64,000 nt of DNA, taken from contig NZ_JAVLVU010000001.1 in the NCBI RefSeq assembly GCF_031951985.1, positions 3,224,001-3,288,000 on the forward strand. Direction: 5' to 3'. The notes under the pieces are model-generated. The model did no database searches. It was not told the DNA's origin and saw nothing but the letters and a program-made list of their open reading frames with translations. Positions 50,302-58,793 of this stretch are shown here, in pieces (the stretch's first letter is position 1; each line of letters starts with the position of its first letter). Position numbers and translations under genes: made by a program. The stretch comes from Mucilaginibacter terrae. GTDB taxonomy: Bacteria; Bacteroidota; Bacteroidia; Sphingobacteriales; Sphingobacteriaceae.

Positions 50302-53028
50302 ATGCGGGTTATTTACACCATTCCGTTAAAAAGCATTAAACAGCTCACAATTTATACTTGCCTGCTTTTATTTGGTATCAACTCCTTTGCCCAGGTAAAA
50401 AACCAAACCTCAGGCCGTCAACTTACCCGGTTAAACGACTTATGGCTTTTCAGCAAAGATCCTAAGGCAACAGCATCATACCAAAGCACAGGCAGCTTAA
50501 ACTGGGAAAAAGTAACGCTCCCACACACCTGGAATGATAAAGATGTGATGGACGATGAACCGGGCTACTACCGTGGTGTAGGTTGGTATAAAAGAAAGTT
50601 TGTTACTAACGGTTCTCTCCAGGGCAAAGATGTTTTCTTATGCTTCGATGGGGCTAATCAGGAAACAGAGGTGTATGTAAACGGCAAGCAAGCGTCAAAG
50701 CATATTGGCGGCTACACCCGCTTTAATGTAGATATTGGCAAACTTTTAAAATTCGGGGCCGACTCGGTAAACGAGATATTAGTAAAAGTTAACAATCGCA
50801 ATAACGATGATATTGCCCCCCTAAGTGCCGATTTTACCTTTTTTGGAGGCATTTACCGTAATGTAAATTTATTGGTAACCAATCCGGTTCATTTTGCCGA
50901 GAACGATAATGGATCAGACGGAGTATACATAACCACGCCGGTTGTATCTGCACAAGCAGCACAGGTTAAGGTAAAAAGCATGCTGCAAAATTCATCGGCA
51001 TCGGCTCAAAAGCTGCAGGTAAATACGGTGATTTACGATGCTGATAGTAAACGGGTATCCACCCAGCAAACATTGGTTCAGTTATCAGCCGGGCAGAAAA
51101 AGGCGTTGGTGCAGGATTTAAAACCTGTTACTAACCCCAATTTGTGGTCGCCCGAGAGCCCTTACCTGTACCGCGTAGTAACCAGCATTGTAATCACCAA
51201 AACTAAGCAGGTGGTTGACGAGGTTAGCAATCCGCTGGGTTTGCGCTGGTTTAAATTTGATGCCGAAAAAGGCTTCTTTTTGAATGACAAGCCGCTCAAA
51301 ATTATAGGTGCCAGTCGTCACCAGGATTACGAAGGTATGGGTAATGCCGTACCGGCCGATTTGCAGGTGCACGATATGGAATTGCTTAAGCAAATGGGTG
51401 GCAATTTCGTGAGAATAGCCCATTACCCGCAAGACCCGGTTATACTACAAACCTGCGACAGGCTGGGTATACTTGCCTCGGTAGAAATACCTGTGGTTAA
51501 CGCCATTACCGAAACCGAAGCCTTTACCCAAAACTGCAAAAACATGCAGTTGGAAATGATCAAGCAAAACTTCAATCACCCAAGCATTATCATATGGGGC
51601 TACATGAACGAGGTTTTATTAAGGCCGAAGTTTGGTAACGACAAACCCCGCCAGGAAATATATTACGGTCACATTCGCGATTTGGCCCAGATGTTAGACA
51701 GCCTTACCCGAAAGGAAGACCCATCGCGCTACACCATGATAGCTAATCACGGCGATTTTGACCGCTACAATAGGGTTGGCTTAACTAAAATACCCATGAT
51801 CGTAGGTTGGAACCTTTACCAGGGCTGGTACAGTGGTAACCTGAGTGGTTTCGGTACATACCTCGACAGGCACCATACCGAACTGAAAGATAAGCCTGTA
51901 CTCATAACCGAGTACGGTGCCGATGCCGATCCGCGCATTCGTACGCTTGAGCCGGTTAGGTTTGATAAGAGCATTGAGTACGCCATTAAATACCACCAGG
52001 TTTATTTAAATGATATGCTTAAACGCCCGTTTGTAAGTGGAGGTATGGCCTGGAACCTGGCCGATTTCAATTCGGAAACGCGCGAAGAAACCATGCCGCA
52101 TATTAACAATAAAGGCCTGCTCACCATCGACCGTAAACCTAAAGACACATATTATTTGTACCAGGCCTATTTACTCAAAAAGCCGTTCACCAAAATAGCG
52201 TCTTCGGGTTGGACTATCCGCACCGGCGTGGCCGATTCGGTAAGTGGGGCCAGCATGCAGCCCTTGCAGGTGGCAACCAATGCCCGATCGGTAGAATTAT
52301 TTGTAAACGGCAAAAGCCTCGGTACAAAAGCTCCAACTGATCATATTTGCAACTTCCAGGTACCTTTTGTAAACGGAGAAAACCGTATAAGGGCAGTTGA
52401 TGCCGCGGGTAGGCAAAGCGATGAAGTAACCATCATGTTTAACCTGTTGCCTGCTAAAACCAACAGCATGCAGCCCGTAAACCAACTCAATATACTGGTT
52501 GGTGGCAATCGCTATTATATAGATGAACAGTTAAAACAACTCTGGATTCCGGATCAGGCTTACAAAAAGGGCGAATGGGGTTATATTGGCGGGCAACCGT
52601 TTAAAGGCAACAACAACCGCATATCATACGGCAGCGATAAAAACATTTACGGCACCTTTAACGACCCTATATACCAAACCCAGCACGTAGATATTAAGCA
52701 ATACAAGCTGGACGTGCCCGATGGCGATTATGAGCTGACGCTCTTGTTTTCGGAACTGGTGGGCGGCGAAACCAAAGAAGCATTGGTTTATAACCTGGAT
52801 AATAACCACAGCAAAGAACAAAGTGCCGAAGAACGCATATTTAATGTAGATGTTAACGGTGTACCATTCCTCAAAAACTTTAACATAGCTGCCGAATATG
52901 GCTACACTACGCCGGTAAATAAAACCATCAGGGTTTCGGTATTAAATGGAAAGGGTTTTACGGTTGATTTTACGCCGGTAAAAGGTAAGCCGGTGCTTAA
53001 CGCACTGCAGCTGCGCAGAATAGATTAA
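50302..53028 (+). CDS. GH2 beta-galactosidase-like enzyme with C-terminal malectin-like domain
   Basis: 908 residues with a signal peptide (cut near NSFAQ). GH2 sugar-binding (about 35-195), Ig-like (about 205-315) and barrel (about 316-620) domains are followed by a DUF4982-like domain (about 640-715) and a malectin-like domain (about 735-908, YIGGQPFKG, then YELTLLFSEL and GKGFTVDF). Acid/base Glu437 lies in WGYMNEVLL and nucleophile Glu537 in ITEYGADADP. The barrel differs clearly from the LacZ-type paralogues at 16233 and 21723, so a different beta-galactoside or beta-glycoside is expected. The malectin-like domain probably binds carbohydrate. Its stop overlaps by 4 nt the stop of the converging response-regulator gene. 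Confidence 0.9.
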   Translation: MRVIYTIPLKSIKQLTIYTCLLLFGINSFAQVKNQTSGRQLTRLNDLWLFSKDPKATASYQSTGSLNWEKVTLPHTWNDKDVMDDEPGYYRGVGWYKRKFVTNGSLQGKDVFLCFDGANQETEVYVNGKQASKHIGGYTRFNVDIGKLLKFGADSVNEILVKVNNRNNDDIAPLSADFTFFGGIYRNVNLLVTNPVHFAENDNGSDGVYITTPVVSAQAAQVKVKSMLQNSSASAQKLQVNTVIYDADSKRVSTQQTLVQLSAGQKKALVQDLKPVTNPNLWSPESPYLYRVVTSIVITKTKQVVDEVSNPLGLRWFKFDAEKGFFLNDKPLKIIGASRHQDYEGMGNAVPADLQVHDMELLKQMGGNFVRIAHYPQDPVILQTCDRLGILASVEIPVVNAITETEAFTQNCKNMQLEMIKQNFNHPSIIIWGYMNEVLLRPKFGNDKPRQEIYYGHIRDLAQMLDSLTRKEDPSRYTMIANHGDFDRYNRVGLTKIPMIVGWNLYQGWYSGNLSGFGTYLDRHHTELKDKPVLITEYGADADPRIRTLEPVRFDKSIEYAIKYHQVYLNDMLKRPFVSGGMAWNLADFNSETREETMPHINNKGLLTIDRKPKDTYYLYQAYLLKKPFTKIASSGWTIRTGVADSVSGASMQPLQVATNARSVELFVNGKSLGTKAPTDHICNFQVPFVNGENRIRAVDAAGRQSDEVTIMFNLLPAKTNSMQPVNQLNILVGGNRYYIDEQLKQLWIPDQAYKKGEWGYIGGQPFKGNNNRISYGSDKNIYGTFNDPIYQTQHVDIKQYKLDVPDGDYELTLLFSELVGGETKEALVYNLDNNHSKEQSAEERIFNVDVNGVPFLKNFNIAAEYGYTTPVNKTIRVSVLNGKGFTVDFTPVKGKPVLNALQLRRID

Positions 53029-53699
53029 TCGATAAGGCCGAGGTTGTGCCTGTAATTTTCGCCAACAGGAATAATCTCGGCACCTATTTTGATGATGCTT
53101 TTATCGATCACATTAACGCAGGCTTTATTTACCATATAAGAGCGATGCACGCGCAAAAATGTAGGAGAGGGTAGTAGTTCGTTCAGGTACTTCATGGTCA
53201 TGTGGGTTAAGTAATTGCCACGGTTGGTGCAAAGCTGTATGTAATCTTTTACCGATTGTGCATACAGCAAATCATTATGCACAACTTTAACTAACTGCCC
53301 CGATACCTTGAAATAAGTATAATCCTTTAGCTCTACTGCTTCGGGTTGATGCACTTTCAAAAGCTTGTTTATCGCCTTTTCAAAGCGCTCAAAAGTGATA
53401 GGTTTAAGCAGGTAATCTATGGCATCTAATTCAAAACCTGTAACGGCATGCTCGGCAAAAGCGGTAGTAAATATTACCGCAGGCGGGTTTTTGAGCGAGC
53501 GGATAAAATCTAAACCGTTAATGCCCGGCATTTTTACATCCAAAAACATCAAGTCTACAGCCTGGTTATGCAGTACCTCAAAAGCCTCGAGTGCATTGCT
53601 GCATTTTTTAATGAGTTTCAGTTGAGGTATGCGGGCGGTATAATTTTCAAGCACTTCCTGCGCCAGCGGCTCATCGTCAACAATTATACATTTGATCAT
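53025..53699 (-). CDS. LytTR-family response regulator
   Basis: 224 residues. The receiver domain (1-115) has the acidic pair VDDEP, the phospho-acceptor Asp54 in FLDVKMPG and the late KPI lysine (YLLKPI). The LytTR DNA-binding domain (about 125-224) reads YTYFKVSGQLVKVVHNDLLY, TMKYLNELLPSPTFLRVHRS. The start overlaps the histidine kinase gene by 4 bp (ATGA type), showing coupling. It may regulate nearby carbohydrate genes or act elsewhere; no direct link is visible. Confidence 0.95.
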   Translation of the reverse strand: MIKCIIVDDEPLAQEVLENYTARIPQLKLIKKCSNALEAFEVLHNQAVDLMFLDVKMPGINGLDFIRSLKNPPAVIFTTAFAEHAVTGFELDAIDYLLKPITFERFEKAINKLLKVHQPEAVELKDYTYFKVSGQLVKVVHNDLLYAQSVKDYIQLCTNRGNYLTHMTMKYLNELLPSPTFLRVHRSYMVNKACVNVIDKSIIKIGAEIIPVGENYRHNLGLID

Positions 53700-54772
53700 G
53701 CGGTTTGCAGGGTTAGGGTTGCCTGGTAATGGTCAATTTCGTCTTTTATATCAAGTTGATACTTGTTTGGATATAAAATATCAAGTCGTTTAAGCACGTT
53801 TTGTAAACCAATGCCTGCAGATGAAGCTTGTTTACCAGCGGGTTTGCTATTTTGCACATTGAGCATCAGTTCATCTTCGGTTTGGCATATAATAATATCT
53901 ACGTAACCGGTTACTGTCTCTTCTTCGAGACCATGCTTAAACGCGTTTTCTATAAACGGCAGCAGCAGCAAAGGCGCAACCTGGTAACCGGGCTGTATGC
54001 CCTGTACATCAAACGCGATTTTAATATTATTTTTATGCCGTATCCGTTCCACCTCAATATAGTTCGATAAAAAGGTAATTTCCCGGCTAATGGGTACCTG
54101 CTTTTGATCGGCCTCGTATAAAATGTATCGCATCATTTCGCCCAGTTTAGCTACCATAGGCGCGGTATCGGCCGATTGCTTTAGCGCCAGCGAGTAGATG
54201 TTATTAATAGTATTGAAAAAGAAATGCGGGTGAATTTGTGCTTTGAGATAGTTGAGTTCGGTAAGTAATTGCTGCTCTTTCATCTCCTTCATTTGCTTTT
54301 CTTGCATGAGAGAGCGAATTAGAAATGCCAGCCCGGTAAGTGGAAAAATAGCCGCAATAAACTGGTAGTTAAATGAGAATGGAATACTGGCATTATTTAA
54401 CTCCACTAAAGCACGCTTTCGGTAATATGCTTCTATAAAAGGAGAATGTATAATGCACCAGTTCATGGGGTACTTTATAAGTAAACCATTAAAAACAACA
54501 TAACCTGCCGAGCATAAAATGATGCCCCAAACATGGCGCTTAAATACATAACGTTTTAAAAAGCCCCAATAGTAAACCGAGCACGATAAAACACCGAAAG
54601 GCTCGGTAACCAACCTGTAACCCTGCCCTTTAATGAACTTTGAAAAATCCTTTTCCTCATTAATGTTATACTCCAGATCACTAATGATAGTAACGCCAAT
54701 GGTGAGGAAAAGCATGAAGCCGATCTCGAACCATAGATACTTGTTAGTGTTAAATTTGCTTGGAGTTGCCAC
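53696..54772 (-). CDS. LytS-type sensor histidine kinase
   Basis: 358 residues starting with GTG, the only start available before an in-frame stop. Four hydrophobic segments lie in the first 155 residues (about 12-30, 58-72, 80-98, 136-154). A short coiled coil is followed by the His_kinase motif LKAQIHPHFFFNTINN (expected phospho-His183) and an ATP-binding domain with LLPFIENAFKHGLE and GIGLQNVLKRL. There is no periplasmic sensor domain of size, so the signal is probably detected in the membrane. It passes phosphate to the LytTR regulator encoded immediately downstream. Confidence 0.93.
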   Translation of the reverse strand: MATPSKFNTNKYLWFEIGFMLFLTIGVTIISDLEYNINEEKDFSKFIKGQGYRLVTEPFGVLSCSVYYWGFLKRYVFKRHVWGIILCSAGYVVFNGLLIKYPMNWCIIHSPFIEAYYRKRALVELNNASIPFSFNYQFIAAIFPLTGLAFLIRSLMQEKQMKEMKEQQLLTELNYLKAQIHPHFFFNTINNIYSLALKQSADTAPMVAKLGEMMRYILYEADQKQVPISREITFLSNYIEVERIRHKNNIKIAFDVQGIQPGYQVAPLLLLPFIENAFKHGLEEETVTGYVDIIICQTEDELMLNVQNSKPAGKQASSAGIGLQNVLKRLDILYPNKYQLDIKDEIDHYQATLTLQTA

Positions 54773-54927
54773 AAGGCCAAATTACTTATAAACCATTTAA
54801 GAAAATGGAACCCGATGAGCCTTTTCGACAAAAGCACGAGTTTTTTAGATGAAACCGTTAAATATATCTTACGTCGAAATTACCCATGTACCCGTCTAAA
54901 TCTTCAAAAACACGGTTTTTAGCTACC

Positions 54928-54935
54928 TATATTTG
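54928..54935 (+). promoter_or_regulatory. -7 promoter element of the thioredoxin-like gene
   Basis: TATATTTG is an exact TAnnTTTG match, 23 nt before ATG 54959. The -33 element is not clear. Confidence 0.5.
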
Positions 54936-54958
54936 AGCAAATCAAATAACCCCAAACA

Positions 54959-56056
54959 ATGAAATACATACTAAGCCTTATCACAATAGTAATATTAAGC
55001 GCTGCAAAATTTTATGCGCCAATGCCCGGTTATAAAATCACCGGTACCGTCACTGGTCTTCCCAATAATACCTGGTTATACCTGCGTACCGCTAAACCCG
55101 ATATTAACATCGACTCGTGTAAGGTGCTAAACGGTAAGTTTACCATGAGCGGTAAGATTGCCGAAAAAGCCACTCCGGTTTACCTACACACAGCTCAATA
55201 CACTAATTATGTAAGTTTTTGGCTTGAGAACGCCAGCATCAACATAAAACTCAAAGCTGGAGAATTTAAAAAAGCTGCCATAACTGGTTCGGCAACCGAA
55301 GATGAAGACCGTTTGGCAGATAAATTAAAAGCACCCATTACCCATAAGATAGATAGCCTTGCAAAAGCGGCAAAACTTATAAAAGATAAAGCCGCCCGGA
55401 AAGATATATATGCGCAGATAGAAGTTTTAGAACAACAAGAAAAACAAGCAGATCGTGATTATGTACGCAATCATCCTAATTCATTGGTTTCGGCCAATAT
55501 TTTGAATATCTATGCATCAACATGGGGTAAAGACACCACCGTGGCGCTATATAATAACATGACTGCCGCCATTAAAGCAACCAGCTATGGCAGAGATATA
55601 AAAGAATTTATTACCCTCAACAAAGATGTTAAAGTAAGTGGCCAATATGTTGATTTTGAACAGACCAACACTTCGGGTAAAACCATCAAGCTATCAGAAC
55701 TTAAAGGCAAATATATACTGCTCGACTTTTGGGCATCATGGTGCGGCCCTTGCCGCGAAGAAAATGTGAACTTGGTTAAAACCTATGCAAAATTTAAAGA
55801 TAAGGGTTTTGAAGTATTAGGCGTATCGGCCGATGAAAGTAAAAAGGACTGGCTGAAAGCCGTGGATAGCGACAAACTGGTGTGGGAAAACGTTTGCGAC
55901 TTGCGTGGCGATAAAAACAAAGCCGCATTAACCTATGGTATAAATGCCTATCCAACTAACTTTCTTATTAACGAAAAAGGCACCATCATTGCCAAAAACC
56001 TGCGCGGCAAAGCGCTGGATGATAAACTAACCGAGTTGCTTGGCGGGAGTATGTAG
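54959..56056 (+). CDS. TlpA-like thioredoxin-fold protein with N-terminal DUF4369-like domain
   Basis: 365 residues with an N-terminal signal segment (about 1-20). A beta-rich DUF4369-like domain (about 25-125: ITGTVTGLPNNTWLYLRTAK, VLNGKFTMSG) is followed by a helical linker and a thioredoxin/AhpC-TSA domain (about 225-365). The redox site WCGPC gives Cys262 and Cys265, and the cis-proline loop reads AYPTNFLI. These proteins reduce disulfides in the periplasm, in some cases for cytochrome c maturation, but many Bacteroidota copies have no known target. It is a single gene between a two-component system and a converging GH43-like gene; no link to glycan use is evident. Confidence 0.88.
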   Translation: MKYILSLITIVILSAAKFYAPMPGYKITGTVTGLPNNTWLYLRTAKPDINIDSCKVLNGKFTMSGKIAEKATPVYLHTAQYTNYVSFWLENASINIKLKAGEFKKAAITGSATEDEDRLADKLKAPITHKIDSLAKAAKLIKDKAARKDIYAQIEVLEQQEKQADRDYVRNHPNSLVSANILNIYASTWGKDTTVALYNNMTAAIKATSYGRDIKEFITLNKDVKVSGQYVDFEQTNTSGKTIKLSELKGKYILLDFWASWCGPCREENVNLVKTYAKFKDKGFEVLGVSADESKKDWLKAVDSDKLVWENVCDLRGDKNKAALTYGINAYPTNFLINEKGTIIAKNLRGKALDDKLTELLGGSM

Positions 56057-56064
56057 TTTTTCTT

Positions 56065-56096
56065 AAAGCCCTCTCCGTCTCAGGCGGAAGGGTTTA
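56065..56096. terminator. weak hairpin between converging genes
   Basis: AAAGCCCTCTCCG at 56065-56077 pairs with CGGAAGGGTTT at 56085-56095 with one bulge. It lies between the thioredoxin-like gene and the stop of the minus-strand GH43-like gene. A T run is short. Confidence 0.45.
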
Positions 56097-57161
56097 TACT
56101 ATCTTAAACACAAACGACGACGATGTCATATACTTACCACCCTGCGATGCTGTAAACAGATAAGTGGGCTTGCCATTTTGAAACAATAACTGCGGCCGCT
56201 CAAAACGGCCGTACTTTTTAAGGTATGATGGCGGTGGTGGCTGTACAATTTTGTAATGGTTGGCATCATAATAGGCTACCTGCGGCTCGTTCCATTTTTT
56301 GCCGTTTTTTGATTCCATGAGCAGTCCGTACTCATGGTTAAAGATGCCCATATCACGGGCCAGCATTTTAAAACGCCCCTTATCTAACCAAACAAAGGCA
56401 TCTTCGAGCTGGGCATTATTGGGGCGTAATGAAAAATCAACTACCGGGTTGCCTTCAAATTTCACGTAAGGACCCTCCAACTTATCGGCAATGGCTAAGC
56501 CGTATTTGCGGTTGCCTTTAACCACCGGGTCTTTTGAGTTTTCATATTCGGCTGTATTCCATGATTTATAAAATAGCCAGTATTGCCCGTTAGGATGTTT
56601 AATAAATGCCGGGTTGGTAGTGCAATGGTCGTCCCAGGCACCAGTAGGGCCGGCCTCAAGCAATGGCGCATCGGGGCGCGTCCATGGGCCTTCGGGCGTT
56701 GGAGCGGTGGCCAGGCCAATGCGTTTGGTATTGGTTTTACCATTAGAGTTACCCATATAAAACAGGCAGTACTTACCATTAACAAACTTTATAGATGGGT
56801 TATGACAAGTGGTGGCATCCCAAAAGCCCGGCCCGCGCGGGGCAAGTATCACATCGGTAAACTTAAATTCAGCTTCGGGGCTATCAGCCACTGCATGGCA
56901 AATTTCCGATCCGTTTATCCAGCCCCCCATTTTCTTTTTATCCGTCCAACGCGAAAAGTACATGTGTATGCGGCCATCAGGTCCTTCGATGGGGCTGTTG
57001 CACCAAACGTAGTAGCCCTCCATCTCCAGGCGGCGGCCAACAGGTTTAAGGTGTTTGGCAAAGTCCGATTCCTTTCCATCAACGGCAAAGGCAAATTCAG
57101 GTAACAATGCCAAGGCCGACGAAGCCAGTCCAATATTCTGTATAAAATCGCGTCGTTTCAT
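56094..57161 (-). CDS. GH43/clan F-like five-bladed propeller protein, specificity unknown
   Basis: 355 residues. The N-terminus MKRRDFIQNIGLASSALALL resembles a Tat or Sec signal peptide with a twin-Arg look (KRRDF). The mature part has five-bladed propeller repeats in the style of GH43/GH32/GH117: VWCNSPIEGPDGRIHMYFSR, DATTCHNPSIKFVNGKYCLF, DDHCTTNPAFIKHPNGQYWL, NNAQLEDAFVWLDKGRFKML, GRFERPQLLFQNGKPTYLF. The acidic residues in these blades (Glu in IEGPD, Asp in EDAFVW, Glu in FERPQ) are candidates for catalysis, but I cannot assign a subfamily. It lies next to a SusC/SusD pair on the same strand, 84 bp after susD and past a terminator hairpin. It is probably a glycoside hydrolase of the second locus. 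Confidence 0.75.
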   Translation of the reverse strand: MKRRDFIQNIGLASSALALLPEFAFAVDGKESDFAKHLKPVGRRLEMEGYYVWCNSPIEGPDGRIHMYFSRWTDKKKMGGWINGSEICHAVADSPEAEFKFTDVILAPRGPGFWDATTCHNPSIKFVNGKYCLFYMGNSNGKTNTKRIGLATAPTPEGPWTRPDAPLLEAGPTGAWDDHCTTNPAFIKHPNGQYWLFYKSWNTAEYENSKDPVVKGNRKYGLAIADKLEGPYVKFEGNPVVDFSLRPNNAQLEDAFVWLDKGRFKMLARDMGIFNHEYGLLMESKNGKKWNEPQVAYYDANHYKIVQPPPPSYLKKYGRFERPQLLFQNGKPTYLFTASQGGKYMTSSSFVFKIV

Positions 57162-57189
57162 GTGTTATAAATGGTGCTGCAATGTAAAC

Positions 57190-57227
57190 AACAAAGCCAC
57201 CCGTTATTTAAAACGAATGGCTTTGTT
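57190..57227 (-). terminator. terminator hairpin after the second susD
   Basis: AACAAAGCCA at 57190-57199 pairs with TGGCTTTGTT at 57218-57227 across an 18-nt loop that can pair further at CG/CG. It lies just after the susD stop on the minus strand, with a short T-rich tail. Confidence 0.6.
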
Positions 57228-57245
57228 ACAAAAGTATTCAAGCTA

Positions 57246-58772
57246 TTAATAGCCGGGGTTTTGAGTATAAAGACCCGGTGTGGTATTTTGCTCGCGTTGA
57301 GGCACCGGATAAATAATGTAGTTAGCAATAGCAGGGTTCATCCTTTTCTGCGAGGCGTCTTCCTTGGTAATCCATGCATTCATAATGGTTAACAAGTTGC
57401 CGCTGCGTTGCAAATCAAACCAGCGCGAACCTTCATCAGCAAACTCTTTGCGGCGTTCTTCAAACAACTGATCAATGGTGACATTGCTGGCTGTACCTGT
57501 ACCTGCACGGGTTCTAATCTGGGTTATTATACCGTCTACATCGGTTTGCGAGCCTGGTGCTCCACGTAAAATACATTCGGCTTTCATCATCAAAATATCG
57601 GTATAGCGTATGGCTATAAAGTTAATTGCCCAGTCAAACCGGCTGGTTGTTGGTATTTTAGTTATATCAATATACTTTTTAAAGAACGGGCGCGATTCGG
57701 TATTGCCCGAAAATGTGTAACCGGCGGTGTTAATGCTGAATGCTTTACGCACGTCGGCTGCTGCATAGCTGTTAACCAAATCGTTTGATACCGGAATAAT
57801 CTCTAAACTACCGTTGGCTACACTGTTAGCGCCGAGTGACGAGAAGTAGGTATTGGGAGCCAATACCCATGGGAACGATGCACCATACAAATCATTTGAG
57901 CCGCTAATGCCGCCGGTATACATTACGCTAAATACCGCTTCTTTATTTACCGTAGGGCTTTGGTTGGTGTAAGAGAATATGTTAGCATAGTTGGTGTTAA
58001 ATACAAAACCACCATTGGTAATAATGTCATTTAACAAAGGCAAAGCAAGGTTCCATTCGTTTGTCGCTAAGCCAGGTCCTTCAATACCGTAGGTGGCGCC
58101 CGAACGGGCCATATATACCTGTGCAAGCACGGCTTCTGCTGCCCATTTGGTGGCACGGCCAACATCGGTACCGGTGTATGATGGCGGTAAGTTGGTTATG
58201 GCAAACTGTAAGTCGGCAATTATAAACTTATAAACATCCGCTACCGGGCTGCGGCCTATAGTTGTAGCTTCGCTCGCCGAAACTACACGATCAATGATAG
58301 GCAGCTTACCAAAGTATTTGATTAAATCAAAGTAATAAAAGGCACGTAAAAAGCGGGCTTCGGCTGTTAAGCGAGTAGCTAAAGTTGCCGAACCTATAAC
58401 GCTGCCATTTTTGGCAACCTGGTCTAATAATGTGTTAGCTTTAAAAACACCATTAAAGTCGGTGGTCCAGGCCTCATCAATGTAAGTATTTGCTGCTATA
58501 CCCTGTGAAAAGTTGTTTATCGGGTCCCAATCGCGTACGGTTACTGATGTGCCATAAATATTATCAGACCTGATTTCGGACAGGTTAAGCAACCTGTTTG
58601 GGTAATTATGTAATGACGAATAAATGGCATTGGTGGCCTGCACAAAATCAAGCGGCGATTTATAAAACGTTTCGGTAGTTGCCGAAGAAATTGGCACCTG
58701 GTCTAATTCCTTTTTGCATGAGGTTGCAAAAACGAGAGATGCTATAGTTGATAGAAAAAATATCTTTTTCAT
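57246..58772 (-). CDS. SusD/RagB-family lipoprotein (second pair)
   Basis: 508 residues from ATG 58772 (a TTG three codons upstream is less likely). Signal peptide with lipobox ATSC (Cys19). The N-terminal SusD-like domain (about 20-200) and the RagB/SusD C-terminal block, with QLFEERRKEFADEGSRWFDL and QRSGNLLTIMNAWI, are clear. It ends VPQREQNTTPGLYTQNPGY, like the end of the fragment at the start of the window. It pairs with the SusC gene 21 bp upstream. The substrate is not indicated by the sequence; the only enzyme nearby is the GH43-like protein. Confidence 0.95.
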   Translation of the reverse strand: MKKIFFLSTIASLVFATSCKKELDQVPISSATTETFYKSPLDFVQATNAIYSSLHNYPNRLLNLSEIRSDNIYGTSVTVRDWDPINNFSQGIAANTYIDEAWTTDFNGVFKANTLLDQVAKNGSVIGSATLATRLTAEARFLRAFYYFDLIKYFGKLPIIDRVVSASEATTIGRSPVADVYKFIIADLQFAITNLPPSYTGTDVGRATKWAAEAVLAQVYMARSGATYGIEGPGLATNEWNLALPLLNDIITNGGFVFNTNYANIFSYTNQSPTVNKEAVFSVMYTGGISGSNDLYGASFPWVLAPNTYFSSLGANSVANGSLEIIPVSNDLVNSYAAADVRKAFSINTAGYTFSGNTESRPFFKKYIDITKIPTTSRFDWAINFIAIRYTDILMMKAECILRGAPGSQTDVDGIITQIRTRAGTGTASNVTIDQLFEERRKEFADEGSRWFDLQRSGNLLTIMNAWITKEDASQKRMNPAIANYIIYPVPQREQNTTPGLYTQNPGY

Positions 58773-58793
58773 GATTGACAAATTAATGGGTGA

